Assembly: GCA_965230375.1 (NCBI GenBank)
Contig: CBDDKU010000026.1
Span: forward strand, 186,001-250,000
DNA from: CBDDKU01 sp965230375
GTDB taxonomy: Bacteria > Bacteroidota > Bacteroidia > Flavobacteriales_D > Cryomorphaceae
Length of the DNA stretch: 64,000 bases
Reading direction: 5' to 3'
The notes beneath the pieces are model-generated. The model searched no databases. It was not told where the DNA came from and was given only the letters and a program-made list of their open reading frames with translations. Shown piece after piece: positions 8,811 to 17,913 of this stretch. Numbering within the stretch: the first letter of the stretch is position 1; the number at the start of each line of letters is the position of its first letter. The position numbers were made by a program, and so were the translations under genes.

Positions 8811-9563
8811 ATGAGCAGGAACCGATCCATCATCAAGAACCTTGTTGTAAAAGAGCTTAAGCTCAAGTACAAGCAGAGCATGCTGGGCTTTCTGTGGAGT
8901 ATGATTACCCCGCTTGTTTTCATGGCCATATTCAATTTTGTCTTCAGTATGGCCTTCATGGATATTGAAAACTATTCACTTTTTGTCTTGACCGGACTCA
9001 TTTTCTGGCAGCTATTTTCGAATACCACAAACCAGACCATGCAAAGCTTCATACGAAATGGAGCTATCATCAAAACCATACAGATTCCGATCCACTACTT
9101 CCCCCTAGCCTCGGTCATAACCGAACTGGTAGGCCTTGTCATTTCCTTTATTCCATTTGTGGTGCTGATGATGTTTTTTGGGTTGAAATTTTCGTGGCAC
9201 TTCATTTTGCTCATACCTATTCTCGCCTTGTTTTCGGTAATGTGTTATGGGCTAAGTGTGTTTCTGGGTATGCTGAATGTATACCTTCGAGACATCTCCA
9301 TTCTTTGGAACACAATAAATCCTGCACTTTTTTATCTATCGCCGATAGCCTATAGCATTACTATCATTCCTCCAGAGTATCGGGTTTATATCAAAATGAA
9401 CCCGCTCTACCACTATTTTCAGGCATTTAGAGATGTGCTATACAGCAACACAATTCCCGAATTGAATACCTGGATTTATATTGCAGCGACTTCTCTAGTA
9501 GCTTGGGCTCTCGGGAAATGGACTTTTGTGAAACTTGAAAAAGGACTCATCTCAAACATATAA
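8811..9563 (+). CDS. Polysaccharide ABC exporter permease (Wzm/ABC-2 type)
   Basis: Inner-membrane permease of 250 residues with six hydrophobic segments after a basic N-terminal stretch (KELKLKYKQSMLGFLWSM), the pattern of ABC2_membrane proteins such as Wzm, KpsM and TagG. It would flip or export an undecaprenyl-linked polysaccharide. It overlaps the ATPase gene by one base (TAATG), so the two subunits are translationally coupled. A good promoter lies immediately upstream. Confidence 0.92.
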   Translation: MSRNRSIIKNLVVKELKLKYKQSMLGFLWSMITPLVFMAIFNFVFSMAFMDIENYSLFVLTGLIFWQLFSNTTNQTMQSFIRNGAIIKTIQIPIHYFPLASVITELVGLVISFIPFVVLMMFFGLKFSWHFILLIPILALFSVMCYGLSVFLGMLNVYLRDISILWNTINPALFYLSPIAYSITIIPPEYRVYIKMNPLYHYFQAFRDVLYSNTIPELNTWIYIAATSLVAWALGKWTFVKLEKGLISNI

Positions 9564-10294
9564 TGAGCGACAAAGCACATATCGTTTTTGAGAATGTGAG
9601 TCTGTATTACTACACATTCGATCAGGGAATAAACTCGGTAAAGGACTATGTACTGAAACTCGGTTTTGCCAAACCATTCGTAAAACGAAAGGTGCTTGAG
9701 CAGGTGAGTTTTGAAGTGAAGCCGGGCGAAGTGGTCGGTATTCTCGGGAAAAACGGTACGGGTAAGAGCAGTTTGTTGAAGTGCGTAGCTGGAATACTAA
9801 AGTCGTATACAGGTAAGGTAGAAGTAGATGGTCGAATAGCCCCGATGCTGGCCATTGGAGCGGGAATTGAAATGGAGTTGACCGGGATGGAGAACATCAA
9901 GTTGATTACCAGCCTGATGGGAGTTCCCGCTACCAGAGAAAAGATCGACGAAATCATAGCGTTTTCAGAGCTGAGTGTAGAAGACCTAAAAAGGCAAGTC
10001 AAAACCTATTCAACAGGGATGATTTCAAGGCTTTCGTTTAGTATAGCTGTGAGCGAAGATCCCGATATTTTACTCGTAGATGAAGTCCTGGCCGTGGGAG
10101 ACTCTGGTTTCCAGGAGAAGTGCATGAAAAGGATAAATGACATCAAAGAATCGGGAAGTACAATACTTTTCGTTTCGCACAGCCCTGATGATGTCCGCAA
10201 TATTTGCACGCGAACAATTTGTATAGATCACGGCCGCATCGTTTTTGATGGTCAAGTGGAAGAAGGATTAGATATTTATAAGCAACAATTCTGA
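9563..10294 (+). CDS. Polysaccharide ABC exporter ATPase (short Wzt type)
   Basis: Cytoplasmic ATPase partner of the permease, 243 residues. Walker A GKNGTGKS (62-69), ABC signature region YSTGMISRLS (149-158), Walker B DILLVDE (168-174) and the switch His in FVSHS are all present. It lacks the C-terminal carbohydrate-binding domain of long Wzt proteins, so export is probably not gated by a terminal sugar modification; it resembles the KpsT/TagH form. The next gene begins 7 bp downstream. Confidence 0.93.
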   Translation: MSDKAHIVFENVSLYYYTFDQGINSVKDYVLKLGFAKPFVKRKVLEQVSFEVKPGEVVGILGKNGTGKSSLLKCVAGILKSYTGKVEVDGRIAPMLAIGAGIEMELTGMENIKLITSLMGVPATREKIDEIIAFSELSVEDLKRQVKTYSTGMISRLSFSIAVSEDPDILLVDEVLAVGDSGFQEKCMKRINDIKESGSTILFVSHSPDDVRNICTRTICIDHGRIVFDGQVEEGLDIYKQQF

Positions 10295-10301
10295 GCTAAA
10301 G

Positions 10302-10964
10302 ATGGCAATAAAGGAAGGAGAGAATATTGTGAAGGTGGAGCCTGACGAAGAGAAGGAAGAATTAAAGCGCAACATCGAAGCTCTGGAGCATCAAAACGAA
10401 GCAGCTATATCGGCTATCAGAATGCTTCAAGAGCGTGTGAGAGAGTTAGAAGGGTCAGCTTATCATAAGTTGTTTATGAAAGTGCGAGCGCTAAAAGTTT
10501 TGCTGCGTTCCAACTACTCCAGTCATTCGAATGGAAACTTCCTCAAAAAAATGGCCTTCGCGTTTACAAAAAAGGGCATTGAGATCACCAGAAGAACCGT
10601 ATCGATTGTATTAAAAAACCTCTATCTACTTAGCGAGATAGAGAAGGTTATTATTATCAGTGCGAAAAGTCAAACCGGGCAAGTAATTCATAGCAATTTT
10701 GACTATTGGCTCTCTCGTCATCTTCCAAGCGAAACCGACCTTAAAAACTATCGCCAACAAGGTGAGGCTCTGATCAAAAGGCCCATCTTTAGTATTGTAA
10801 TACCGGTTTACAATCCAAAAATCAACCATTTTGAAGCAGCTTTAAATAGCATTTTGGCTCAAACCTATCCGCACTGGGAAGTTTGCCTTGCTGGACGATT
10901 GCTCCACGGACCCAAAAGTGAGAAAGTGTATCGAGCGATACATTTCCAAAGACAAACGAATTAA
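10302..10964 (+). CDS. Two-domain GT2 glycosyltransferase, N-terminal fragment (frameshifted)
   Basis: This frame gives an N-terminal predicted coiled coil (about residues 15-55, rich in Glu/Leu) and the start of a GT2 (GT-A) domain: FSIVIPVYNPK and SILAQTYPHWEVCLA. After that the frame reads into nonsense and stops at 10964. The expected continuation (DDCSTDPKV) is in the +1 frame. Removing one base, most simply one G of the GG at 10893-10894, restores an uninterrupted protein of about 694 residues ending at 12384. The gene is 7 bp after the exporter ATPase. Either a real frameshift mutation or a base-calling error; I cannot tell which. Confidence 0.8.
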   Translation: MAIKEGENIVKVEPDEEKEELKRNIEALEHQNEAAISAIRMLQERVRELEGSAYHKLFMKVRALKVLLRSNYSSHSNGNFLKKMAFAFTKKGIEITRRTVSIVLKNLYLLSEIEKVIIISAKSQTGQVIHSNFDYWLSRHLPSETDLKNYRQQGEALIKRPIFSIVIPVYNPKINHFEAALNSILAQTYPHWEVCLAGRLLHGPKSEKVYRAIHFQRQTN

Positions 10965-12384
10965 GGCGGTTTTTCGTGAAGAAAACGGGCATATTTCTGC
11001 AGCTTCAAACTCAGCACTCGAATTGGTAACTGGAGACTACACTGTCCTGATGGATCAGGATGATTTGATCACTCCCGATGCGCTTTTTCAGAATGCTAAG
11101 GTCGTGAATGAGCATCCCATTGTTGACTTGATATACTCAGATGAAGATAAGATAGACGATGAAGGAGCTCACTCAGAACCGCATTGCAAACCCGACTGGT
11201 GTCCCGACAATATTATGTCGCGAAACTATCTCGGTCACCTTACCGTGTTCAAAACGGAGATCATGCGGCGCATTGGTGGCTGGAGATTGAAGTTTGAAGG
11301 CTCACAAGATTACGACTTGGTTCTCCGATTCACCGAAGAAACCGATGCTATCTATCATATCCCGCGCATTCTTTACCACTGGCGAATTCACGAGACATCG
11401 GCAGCGGGAGGAGAAGAAGCCAAACCCTACGCCTACATTGCCGCAAAACGCGCTTTGGAAGAAGCCATGAAACGGCGAAACGAGCCGGGGACTGTCGACT
11501 TCTTACCAGGTTTTCGCGGTTACTCAATACGATACAAGTTGAAGAATGAGGGTGAAAAGGTATCGATCATCATCCCGACCAAAGACAAGACTGATCTCTT
11601 GCGCGTTTGCATCGATTCAATTGTAGATCGATCTAGCCACCAGAATTACGAGATTTTGGTTATCGACAACAACAGTGCTGAAAAAGAGTTCTTTGACTAC
11701 ATGGATGCCTGTAAGGCCAAACTCGGCGACAAATTCAAATGTATAACAGCAGCGGTACCTTTCAATTTTTCCAAGCTGATGAATATCGGTGCAGCTGAAA
11801 GCACTGGCGATTATTTGGTCTTGCTTAACAACGACACAGAAGTAATCAGCCCAGACTGGATGGAAGGGATGATGGAGCAGGCACAGCGACCTTCTATTGG
11901 GGTAGTTGGTGTCAAGCTTCTTTATCCAAATGACACCATACAACATGCTGGTGTCGTGATGGGTCTTGGTGGAGCTGCAGGGCACGTTTTGGTTGGGGAA
12001 GATCGAGATGGACCGGGATATTTCAACTATGTAAATCTGATCAGTAACTACTCAGCTGTGACGGCAGCCTGTGTGATGGTTAAGAAGTCGGTTTACGAAG
12101 AAGTTGAAGGATTTGACGAGAAGTTTACCGTAGAATACAACGACATTGATTTCTGCCTTCGCGTAAAAGAAACAGGGAGAAATAACATTTATCTACCACA
12201 CGTCGAGCTCTATCACCACGAGTCAATCTCCAGAGGGCATCCGCACGCTACGAAGGAATCTTATGACAGGCACATCAAAGAAGTAGGATTCTTGAAAAAC
12301 CGATGGGAGAATTACATAGAGAATGATCCGTGTTACAATCCAAACTTAAGCCTTGGGGCTCATGACTTTAGTCTGAAGTACTAG
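10888..12384 (+). CDS. Two-domain GT2 glycosyltransferase, C-terminal part (frameshifted)
   Basis: Main part of the broken glycosyltransferase. The TTG at 10888 is only where the frame opens, not a likely start. It contains the rest of GT2 domain 1 (DDCSTDP, DxD-type MDQDDLI, KFEGSQDYDL) and a complete second GT2 domain: VSIIIPTKDK, VIDNNSA, LLNNDTEV, then GVKLLYPNDTIQHAGVV and the acceptor-side YNDIDFCLRV. This is the layout of O-antigen and rhamnan-type glycosyltransferases with tandem GT-A domains. It overlaps the convergent SGNH gene by 17 bp at its 3' end. With the N-terminal fragment it forms the last plus-strand gene of the export operon. Confidence 0.82.
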   Translation: MLDDCSTDPKVRKCIERYISKDKRIKAVFREENGHISAASNSALELVTGDYTVLMDQDDLITPDALFQNAKVVNEHPIVDLIYSDEDKIDDEGAHSEPHCKPDWCPDNIMSRNYLGHLTVFKTEIMRRIGGWRLKFEGSQDYDLVLRFTEETDAIYHIPRILYHWRIHETSAAGGEEAKPYAYIAAKRALEEAMKRRNEPGTVDFLPGFRGYSIRYKLKNEGEKVSIIIPTKDKTDLLRVCIDSIVDRSSHQNYEILVIDNNSAEKEFFDYMDACKAKLGDKFKCITAAVPFNFSKLMNIGAAESTGDYLVLLNNDTEVISPDWMEGMMEQAQRPSIGVVGVKLLYPNDTIQHAGVVMGLGGAAGHVLVGEDRDGPGYFNYVNLISNYSAVTAACVMVKKSVYEEVEGFDEKFTVEYNDIDFCLRVKETGRNNIYLPHVELYHHESISRGHPHATKESYDRHIKEVGFLKNRWENYIENDPCYNPNLSLGAHDFSLKY

Positions 12385-14671
12385 ACTGATCTGCATTTTC
12401 CAGTTCCTTAGACACAATGTCAGGATTATCAAGCATTAGGTCGACTAAGAATCGTTCCATCACTTCTGTGATCATGATATCTGGCATTTCTTGCTTTACA
12501 ATTTCAGCATTGAAATATGGAGTCCAGAGATAGACACTTCTCGAAAAGTGCTCAGACAAGTACGGGATCAGGAAGTTAGCGTATGAATCACGATTCATGA
12601 TCAATTTCAATTGAGTCGTGTCCGAGGTTTCTTTGGTAATCACAGCGTGAGGCGAGCTATATGTGGGATAACTGAGTGAATTAACAAATTGACTCTTAAA
12701 ACCACCTTCAGGATTAGGTAAAATTTCTTGGCGTGGGAAGTGCTTTTGCATTGCCATCAGCATAGCCAAGTCTCCATCAAAGGATTGTGACTCCGTCCAG
12801 TTCATTTTATCGTAGGGTAACGGGTCACTAATGTTTTCAAAATCCTTACGAAGCACAGTCATAAGTGAATCGTATCCATAAAATGCCCCCAATAAATTCC
12901 AATGGCTATCTACTTTGTAGTAGACATCTTTTGACTCCTTGGTCCGGGCCTTTCTCATGGATGGCCGTAGATCAACAACGTTCAACGATGTGCTATCCTT
13001 TAGGTAACTCATTACCTGGTCCATCTTGGAAGGTCCTGGGTATTGTCGGATATCGGTTGGGTATTTGTCGGGGTAAATGGTATGTTTCAGGGGCGGAACA
13101 ACCATGTAGTATTCTATGCCATACAATGCTAGCCAATCTCTTCTTGCTTCCAGGTTAACACGAATCCTTTCCAACTCTTCTGGACTAAACTTCTCCTTTT
13201 GTTCGTACAACTCAAGTACACCTTCAGATCGGTAAAACATCCAACCTTCTTCTCCCATTAATACAGGGCTTTTCCCTCCAGTTTCTTCGAATAATACAGT
13301 CTGAAGTACATTCCAATAGGTTATCATCCGCCCTCTTCCACCAAATTGATCACCGATATATAGCTCAGTTTTCAGAACAAAATCACGAAGACCAGTGATT
13401 CCTTTTGGGAGTTGGAATGCAACTCTCTTTTCACCTGTCATGACCAGTGCATCTTCTTTGACCGTCATGATCAGCAAAGGTATCAACAGCGAAATGCACA
13501 GAACAACAGCAAATACAGCATTGGCTGAAAGTCGAACTCTTTGGAAGATGAAAATAGCCGTGAGAAAAATGATCACACCGAAAAAGAAGGGATACCGCTT
13601 CTTCTTTGCCTGTATGAAATGCAGCTTATTTTGAAAAGCTTCATTACTGGTCACAATAAATGGATCGTTACCACCCACTACATTTACTTTCCCGTCTTGG
13701 CTCATAGAAAGCGTTACATCATGACGCATTCTAAAAACTTCCAGTATTTCATGCCCTTTCAAAGAGTATGAAAATGGTCCATGGCGAAGCTTTATTTCAT
13801 CTAAAACGACGGACTCATTGTCGGGAAAGTCAAGCCTGAAATAGGAATAGACACCAGCCGGTAGCTGAAAATCTGCCGTGATCTCCGACTCTGGGTTTGC
13901 TTTTACAGAAAGCATTCGCTCTGTTGAAAAGGATGGCAATTTCGACAAAAACATTTCGAATTGCTGTCCTTCATAAGCCGTTTTTGATGCGAAAACTTCA
14001 ATATCAATATTTGAAGCATCATCCTTAATACTATTAAGTATTAAAACAACGATTGCCGTAGTGATGGCAGCACCTCCCCATACTCCGCCTGGGCGATTGT
14101 GATTCTTCGATGCACTTAAAACTAAAGATGTCAAAACGAGCATAATGAAGAATACTCCCACTACCACAGACCAGTTATATCTTCTCTTCTTTAGGTCTAA
14201 CGAATTGGAGAGTGTAAGAGTGAAATGATCGGCTGAGCCAAGGGAATTCAACTCCAAATAGTCATCAATAGCTTGAGCGCTTGCACCGGAAACATCAAAG
14301 TACTTGAGCATCTCTTTGGGTTCATATACTTTCTGAAATCCATTCGCGACAATTGATAGAGAAAATATCCGGGTATTTCGCTTAAACGGAAAACTTAAAG
14401 AAAGTCCCTCAATATGGTCTGTTTTTGGAAAGAATCCAGTAATAAACTGTACATCAGTATTTCCCAGTGGCATCTGAGTCTGAATGGAATCTGATTTGCT
14501 TTTGAAATCAAAGCCAACCGATCCCACCTGCTCATCACTTTTAAAAGAAGTCGTAATCAGAACATGATTGGTACCTCTATGCTCATACACGTTTCCGAAT
14601 ATCAATGCGAAAACGATAGACGAAGTGAAGCACAACACCCAAAAGACTATTTTCTTACGAGTATGATTCAA
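12368..14671 (-). CDS. AlgJ/AlgX-like SGNH O-acetyltransferase, long paralogue
   Basis: Membrane-anchored protein of 767 residues. An N-terminal membrane segment (about 8-26), a periplasmic beta-rich region, further membrane segments (about 165-215 and 360-405) and a second beta-rich stretch precede the C-terminal SGNH-type domain. Catalytic-style motifs are DSHWN (588-592) and RDSY (694-697), as in AlgJ/AlgX and other O-acetyltransferases that load acetyl groups onto exported polysaccharide. It is the last gene of a unit with a shorter paralogue and an MBOAT acyltransferase, and its start overlaps the paralogue by 17 bp. The substrate is probably the glycan made in this island (inference). 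Confidence 0.78.
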   Translation of the reverse strand: MNHTRKKIVFWVLCFTSSIVFALIFGNVYEHRGTNHVLITTSFKSDEQVGSVGFDFKSKSDSIQTQMPLGNTDVQFITGFFPKTDHIEGLSLSFPFKRNTRIFSLSIVANGFQKVYEPKEMLKYFDVSGASAQAIDDYLELNSLGSADHFTLTLSNSLDLKKRRYNWSVVVGVFFIMLVLTSLVLSASKNHNRPGGVWGGAAITTAIVVLILNSIKDDASNIDIEVFASKTAYEGQQFEMFLSKLPSFSTERMLSVKANPESEITADFQLPAGVYSYFRLDFPDNESVVLDEIKLRHGPFSYSLKGHEILEVFRMRHDVTLSMSQDGKVNVVGGNDPFIVTSNEAFQNKLHFIQAKKKRYPFFFGVIIFLTAIFIFQRVRLSANAVFAVVLCISLLIPLLIMTVKEDALVMTGEKRVAFQLPKGITGLRDFVLKTELYIGDQFGGRGRMITYWNVLQTVLFEETGGKSPVLMGEEGWMFYRSEGVLELYEQKEKFSPEELERIRVNLEARRDWLALYGIEYYMVVPPLKHTIYPDKYPTDIRQYPGPSKMDQVMSYLKDSTSLNVVDLRPSMRKARTKESKDVYYKVDSHWNLLGAFYGYDSLMTVLRKDFENISDPLPYDKMNWTESQSFDGDLAMLMAMQKHFPRQEILPNPEGGFKSQFVNSLSYPTYSSPHAVITKETSDTTQLKLIMNRDSYANFLIPYLSEHFSRSVYLWTPYFNAEIVKQEMPDIMITEVMERFLVDLMLDNPDIVSKELENADQSSTSD

Positions 14672-16391
14672 TCTGTATGGTTTCTGGGTTTACTCTGAGA
14701 AGTTCATAAATAAACATTTCCGTAATCTCTTGGATGATAATGTCCGGCTGATGCTCTTGAATTAGTTCAACATCAAAATACTGATCCCAAACATATACGG
14801 CATCTGAAAAATGTAGAGACAAGAACTGCATCATTTCCTGAGCGAATGAGTCCCGAAAAATCAAAGCTCTTGGCAGTGTGGTGTCGCTACCTTCGAAGTA
14901 ATATCTGGCAAAGCGATCCTTTCCAAATACCTCCCTGTGTTTAATCTCACCTATTTCCTTCGATGTGAAGTTGTACTTAATTCGGAAGCAATCATTTTGA
15001 AGTAATAGCATTCGCGCTAAGTCCGCGTCTTCTTCGGTGATAGCTTCTACGTTAAACGACTCGATCGGAAAAGGTGCAAACCCTTCATGAGTTTTCCCGA
15101 TAAGGGTCACCAATGTCTGATATCCAAAATAAGCGCCGAATCCATTCCAGTGCATATCGTTCTGATAATAGATTCGCTCACTAGATGTATTAGCTACATG
15201 TTTCAAATAATCTCGGGGATCGCAAACGTGCGAAGACAAAAGTGAGTCTGCTTGGATGAAAAACATAATCTCTGAGAGCATCGTTTCCGTAGGCGAGTGT
15301 TGCTTCAGATATTTAGACGGCAAGTGCGATGGCAGTATGGTTTGTTTAGTTGGGGCCCAAAACAAATAGTATTCCATGCCCTTTTCCTTGGCATAGATGA
15401 TTCGTTCCTTAAGAATCTTCAACATACTCAACACTTGAGCTGGTGTAAGATGCATCTCTCCTTTGAAGTCATTCATGATAAACTCTGATGATGGATACAA
15501 TTCAGCATGATCGCCTATAACCACCTTATCTTCTCTAGGCGACTTTTTGTACAGGTAGTAATAAATACGGCTGTTGTTTCTCATCAACTTTTGCCTAAAG
15601 GAAAAGCTATCTTCAAACCACTTCTCGAAATTGGATTGATAATCAGCCGAAAACTCGAAATCCTTTAGCATTGTTCTCGACCGCTTTTCAAGAGAAAAAT
15701 CGAGCAATTCGATTCCAGCCAGCTTTATCATAAAATGACCGTATAGAGCCAACCCAAGAAATGTCAGGAAAAACAAATGCGATGGCTGAAACCGCTCTAC
15801 CAATGGCAAGCCTATCCGACGGCTCCAAAGAAACCAGAACGTAAGTAAGAGTGTAAAAGCTGAAAGACCAACGATAATTTTATCTCTTCGACTAAGGGTT
15901 TTAAAATCGAGAATCTGGACATCTTCACCCAGCGTAATGAAGGGGTCATCGCAAGTTAATCTTGCTTCAAATCCTGATTTGTATGGTTGAATATCTTCGC
16001 CACAATTCAAGAATAGGCGTTTGAAATCCAAATCAACTAATTCATCTCTGTAGCCTTGTTTTAACTTTATATCCCAAACCTGCACTGCCTGGTTGTGCTG
16101 ACCAAAATCAAGACGAAGTCTCTGCAAGCTTGAAATACCTGACAGCTTGAACTTTACCAAAGTACCTTTCGAGTTTTCGTTTAAAAAAAAGTCAACCTTG
16201 TTATCTGGTGAATACCCTCCTCCAGTGTCGAAAAAAATATTGAGCGTATCTGCGTTCTCAGCGTTTATCCGATACTCAATAGACAGCTTTCCAACATCGA
16301 GCAAAGTCCTTTTGACAATCCCTAATATGAGCGATGTACCAAATATTCCGATTACAAAAAAGAGCAGGATGTATGTCTTACTCCTTTTCAA
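14655..16391 (-). CDS. AlgJ/AlgX-like SGNH O-acetyltransferase, short paralogue
   Basis: Protein of 578 residues with an N-terminal membrane segment (about 7-27), one beta-rich periplasmic domain, two membrane segments (about 167-190 and 205-222) and an SGNH-like domain. Motifs are DMHWN (412-416) and RDSF (513-516). Its last 45 residues closely parallel those of the longer neighbour, so the two are paralogues. Four-base ATGA overlap with the MBOAT gene upstream indicates coupled translation. It is likely the periplasmic partner that receives acetyl groups moved across the membrane by the MBOAT protein. Confidence 0.8.
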   Translation of the reverse strand: MKRSKTYILLFFVIGIFGTSLILGIVKRTLLDVGKLSIEYRINAENADTLNIFFDTGGGYSPDNKVDFFLNENSKGTLVKFKLSGISSLQRLRLDFGQHNQAVQVWDIKLKQGYRDELVDLDFKRLFLNCGEDIQPYKSGFEARLTCDDPFITLGEDVQILDFKTLSRRDKIIVGLSAFTLLLTFWFLWSRRIGLPLVERFQPSHLFFLTFLGLALYGHFMIKLAGIELLDFSLEKRSRTMLKDFEFSADYQSNFEKWFEDSFSFRQKLMRNNSRIYYYLYKKSPREDKVVIGDHAELYPSSEFIMNDFKGEMHLTPAQVLSMLKILKERIIYAKEKGMEYYLFWAPTKQTILPSHLPSKYLKQHSPTETMLSEIMFFIQADSLLSSHVCDPRDYLKHVANTSSERIYYQNDMHWNGFGAYFGYQTLVTLIGKTHEGFAPFPIESFNVEAITEEDADLARMLLLQNDCFRIKYNFTSKEIGEIKHREVFGKDRFARYYFEGSDTTLPRALIFRDSFAQEMMQFLSLHFSDAVYVWDQYFDVELIQEHQPDIIIQEITEMFIYELLRVNPETIQIESYS

Positions 16392-17797
16392 AACCTAAAA
16401 TAGATAAAGGGGTTATAGGTGGATGATGCGACTGCCATCGCACTTAACCAAAAAAGTAAAAGATAAAATGCGGCTGTAAGATGATCCCAAGACCTCAACA
16501 CGAATGTATTTTTAAGCCCATTCTTCCACTTAATTACTCTCGGTCGGATTGGTAAACTAAGGATGACTCCGATGATAAAAATCACTACATATTGACGATC
16601 AAGCAGGTCTGACAGAAGTAAACCATCGCCAGAAGGAGTTCTCATCAACATAGATTGGAAATACTCAATTGCCAGCGCAAAATCGGGAATAACAAAGAGT
16701 ACCCAGGCCAAATTGACTACGAGAAGCGCATAGACGTGCCCAAGTATATTGGACTTAGCGAGAATCTTGTCGAACCCAAGCCTTTCCACTATCATGAAAA
16801 ACCCATGTAGCAATCCCCAAAAAACAAAGTTCCATGTTCCTCCATGCCACATACCCGTTATGAAGAATACGACAAACAAGTTAAAATAAGTTCGACCTTC
16901 TCCCTTCCTACTACCCCCTAATGGAATGTATAGATAATCTCTAAACCATGTCGATAGAGTAATGTGCCAGCGACGCCAGAATTCCTTTATGCTCTTGGAT
17001 ATATAAGGGAAATTAAAGTTCTCAGGAAACTTGAACCCAAACATGCGACCTAAACCGATGGCCATATCCGAATACCCAGAAAAATCAAAGTAGATATGAA
17101 GTGAGTATGCAAAAACTCCAAACCAAGTGGTGGCGTAGTACCACTCATTAGCCGGCATCTCAAAGATGGTATTTGAGATCTCCCCCATCACATTCGCGAT
17201 TAACACCTTCTTAGCAAGCCCAAGGCAAAATCTTTTTGATCCGGCCACAAATTCTGATAGTGAGTGCTTTCGAAACTCGAGTTCTGCGGCTATCTGAGTG
17301 TACCGCACAATCGGACCGGCAATTAGCTGCGGAAATAGTGAGATATAAAGCATCAGCCGGACCGGGTTCTTTTGGACTGGTGCGTGTCCTCGCTTCAAAT
17401 CTACGAGGTAGGATATAGACTGAAATGTAAAGAAGGAAATTCCTATTGGGAGGTGAATGTCAATCCCATTGTTGATGTTGGTTCCGATGATCGCATCGAT
17501 GGCAGAAGCAATAAGGCCAACGTACTTAAAGTAAATGAGGGCAAGTAAATTTCCTGCTACCCCGATAAATACGGGCAGGGAACTCGACCTATTCCTATCT
17601 ATCCACAGGCCTACCAGGTAGTTGAAGATGGACGACAAGATCATCAACAAGACTAGTTCTCCTTCACCCCATGCATAAAACAGCAGGCTTAAGATGAGAA
17701 GGACAATATTCTTCAGCTTGATACCTGGGGAAATAAAATAGACCCCAAGAACCAGCGGCAAAAAGAAAAACAAGAAAATGATCGAACTAAATACCAT
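16388..17797 (-). CDS. MBOAT family O-acyltransferase (AlgI-like)
   Basis: Polytopic membrane protein of 469 residues that would pass acetyl groups through the inner membrane for polysaccharide O-acetylation. Family landmarks: IYFDFSGYSDMAIG (235-248), WRRWHITLSTWFRDYLYIPLG (274-294) with His278, and the catalytic GMWHGG with His318. Length and motifs match AlgI/PatA-type MBOAT proteins. It heads the operon with the two SGNH proteins. The 116-bp gap upstream contains only degenerate -7-like sequences. Confidence 0.93.
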   Translation of the reverse strand: MVFSSIIFLFFFLPLVLGVYFISPGIKLKNIVLLILSLLFYAWGEGELVLLMILSSIFNYLVGLWIDRNRSSSLPVFIGVAGNLLALIYFKYVGLIASAIDAIIGTNINNGIDIHLPIGISFFTFQSISYLVDLKRGHAPVQKNPVRLMLYISLFPQLIAGPIVRYTQIAAELEFRKHSLSEFVAGSKRFCLGLAKKVLIANVMGEISNTIFEMPANEWYYATTWFGVFAYSLHIYFDFSGYSDMAIGLGRMFGFKFPENFNFPYISKSIKEFWRRWHITLSTWFRDYLYIPLGGSRKGEGRTYFNLFVVFFITGMWHGGTWNFVFWGLLHGFFMIVERLGFDKILAKSNILGHVYALLVVNLAWVLFVIPDFALAIEYFQSMLMRTPSGDGLLLSDLLDRQYVVIFIIGVILSLPIRPRVIKWKNGLKNTFVLRSWDHLTAAFYLLLFWLSAMAVASSTYNPFIYFRF

Positions 17798-17913
17798 ATC
17801 GCTCCCAACGACTAAAGGCCAGTGAGTCGACTAGTCAATTTAAGAGTCCTACCCGCCCACAACTTGCGCGTGGCAAAGAAAGTAATTCGAGAGAAAGTTT
17901 CGCAGATAAAAAT

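Noticed and set aside
10881..10900. Programmed +1 or -1 frameshift in the GT2 gene
   Set aside because: No slippery heptamer, stop codon in the zero frame at the site, or downstream structure is visible; a plain indel is simpler.
8811..12384. Bacteriocin or antibiotic ABC exporter with associated enzyme
   Set aside because: The permease and ATPase match the Wzm/Wzt polysaccharide type and the following gene is a glycosyltransferase; no precursor peptide is seen.
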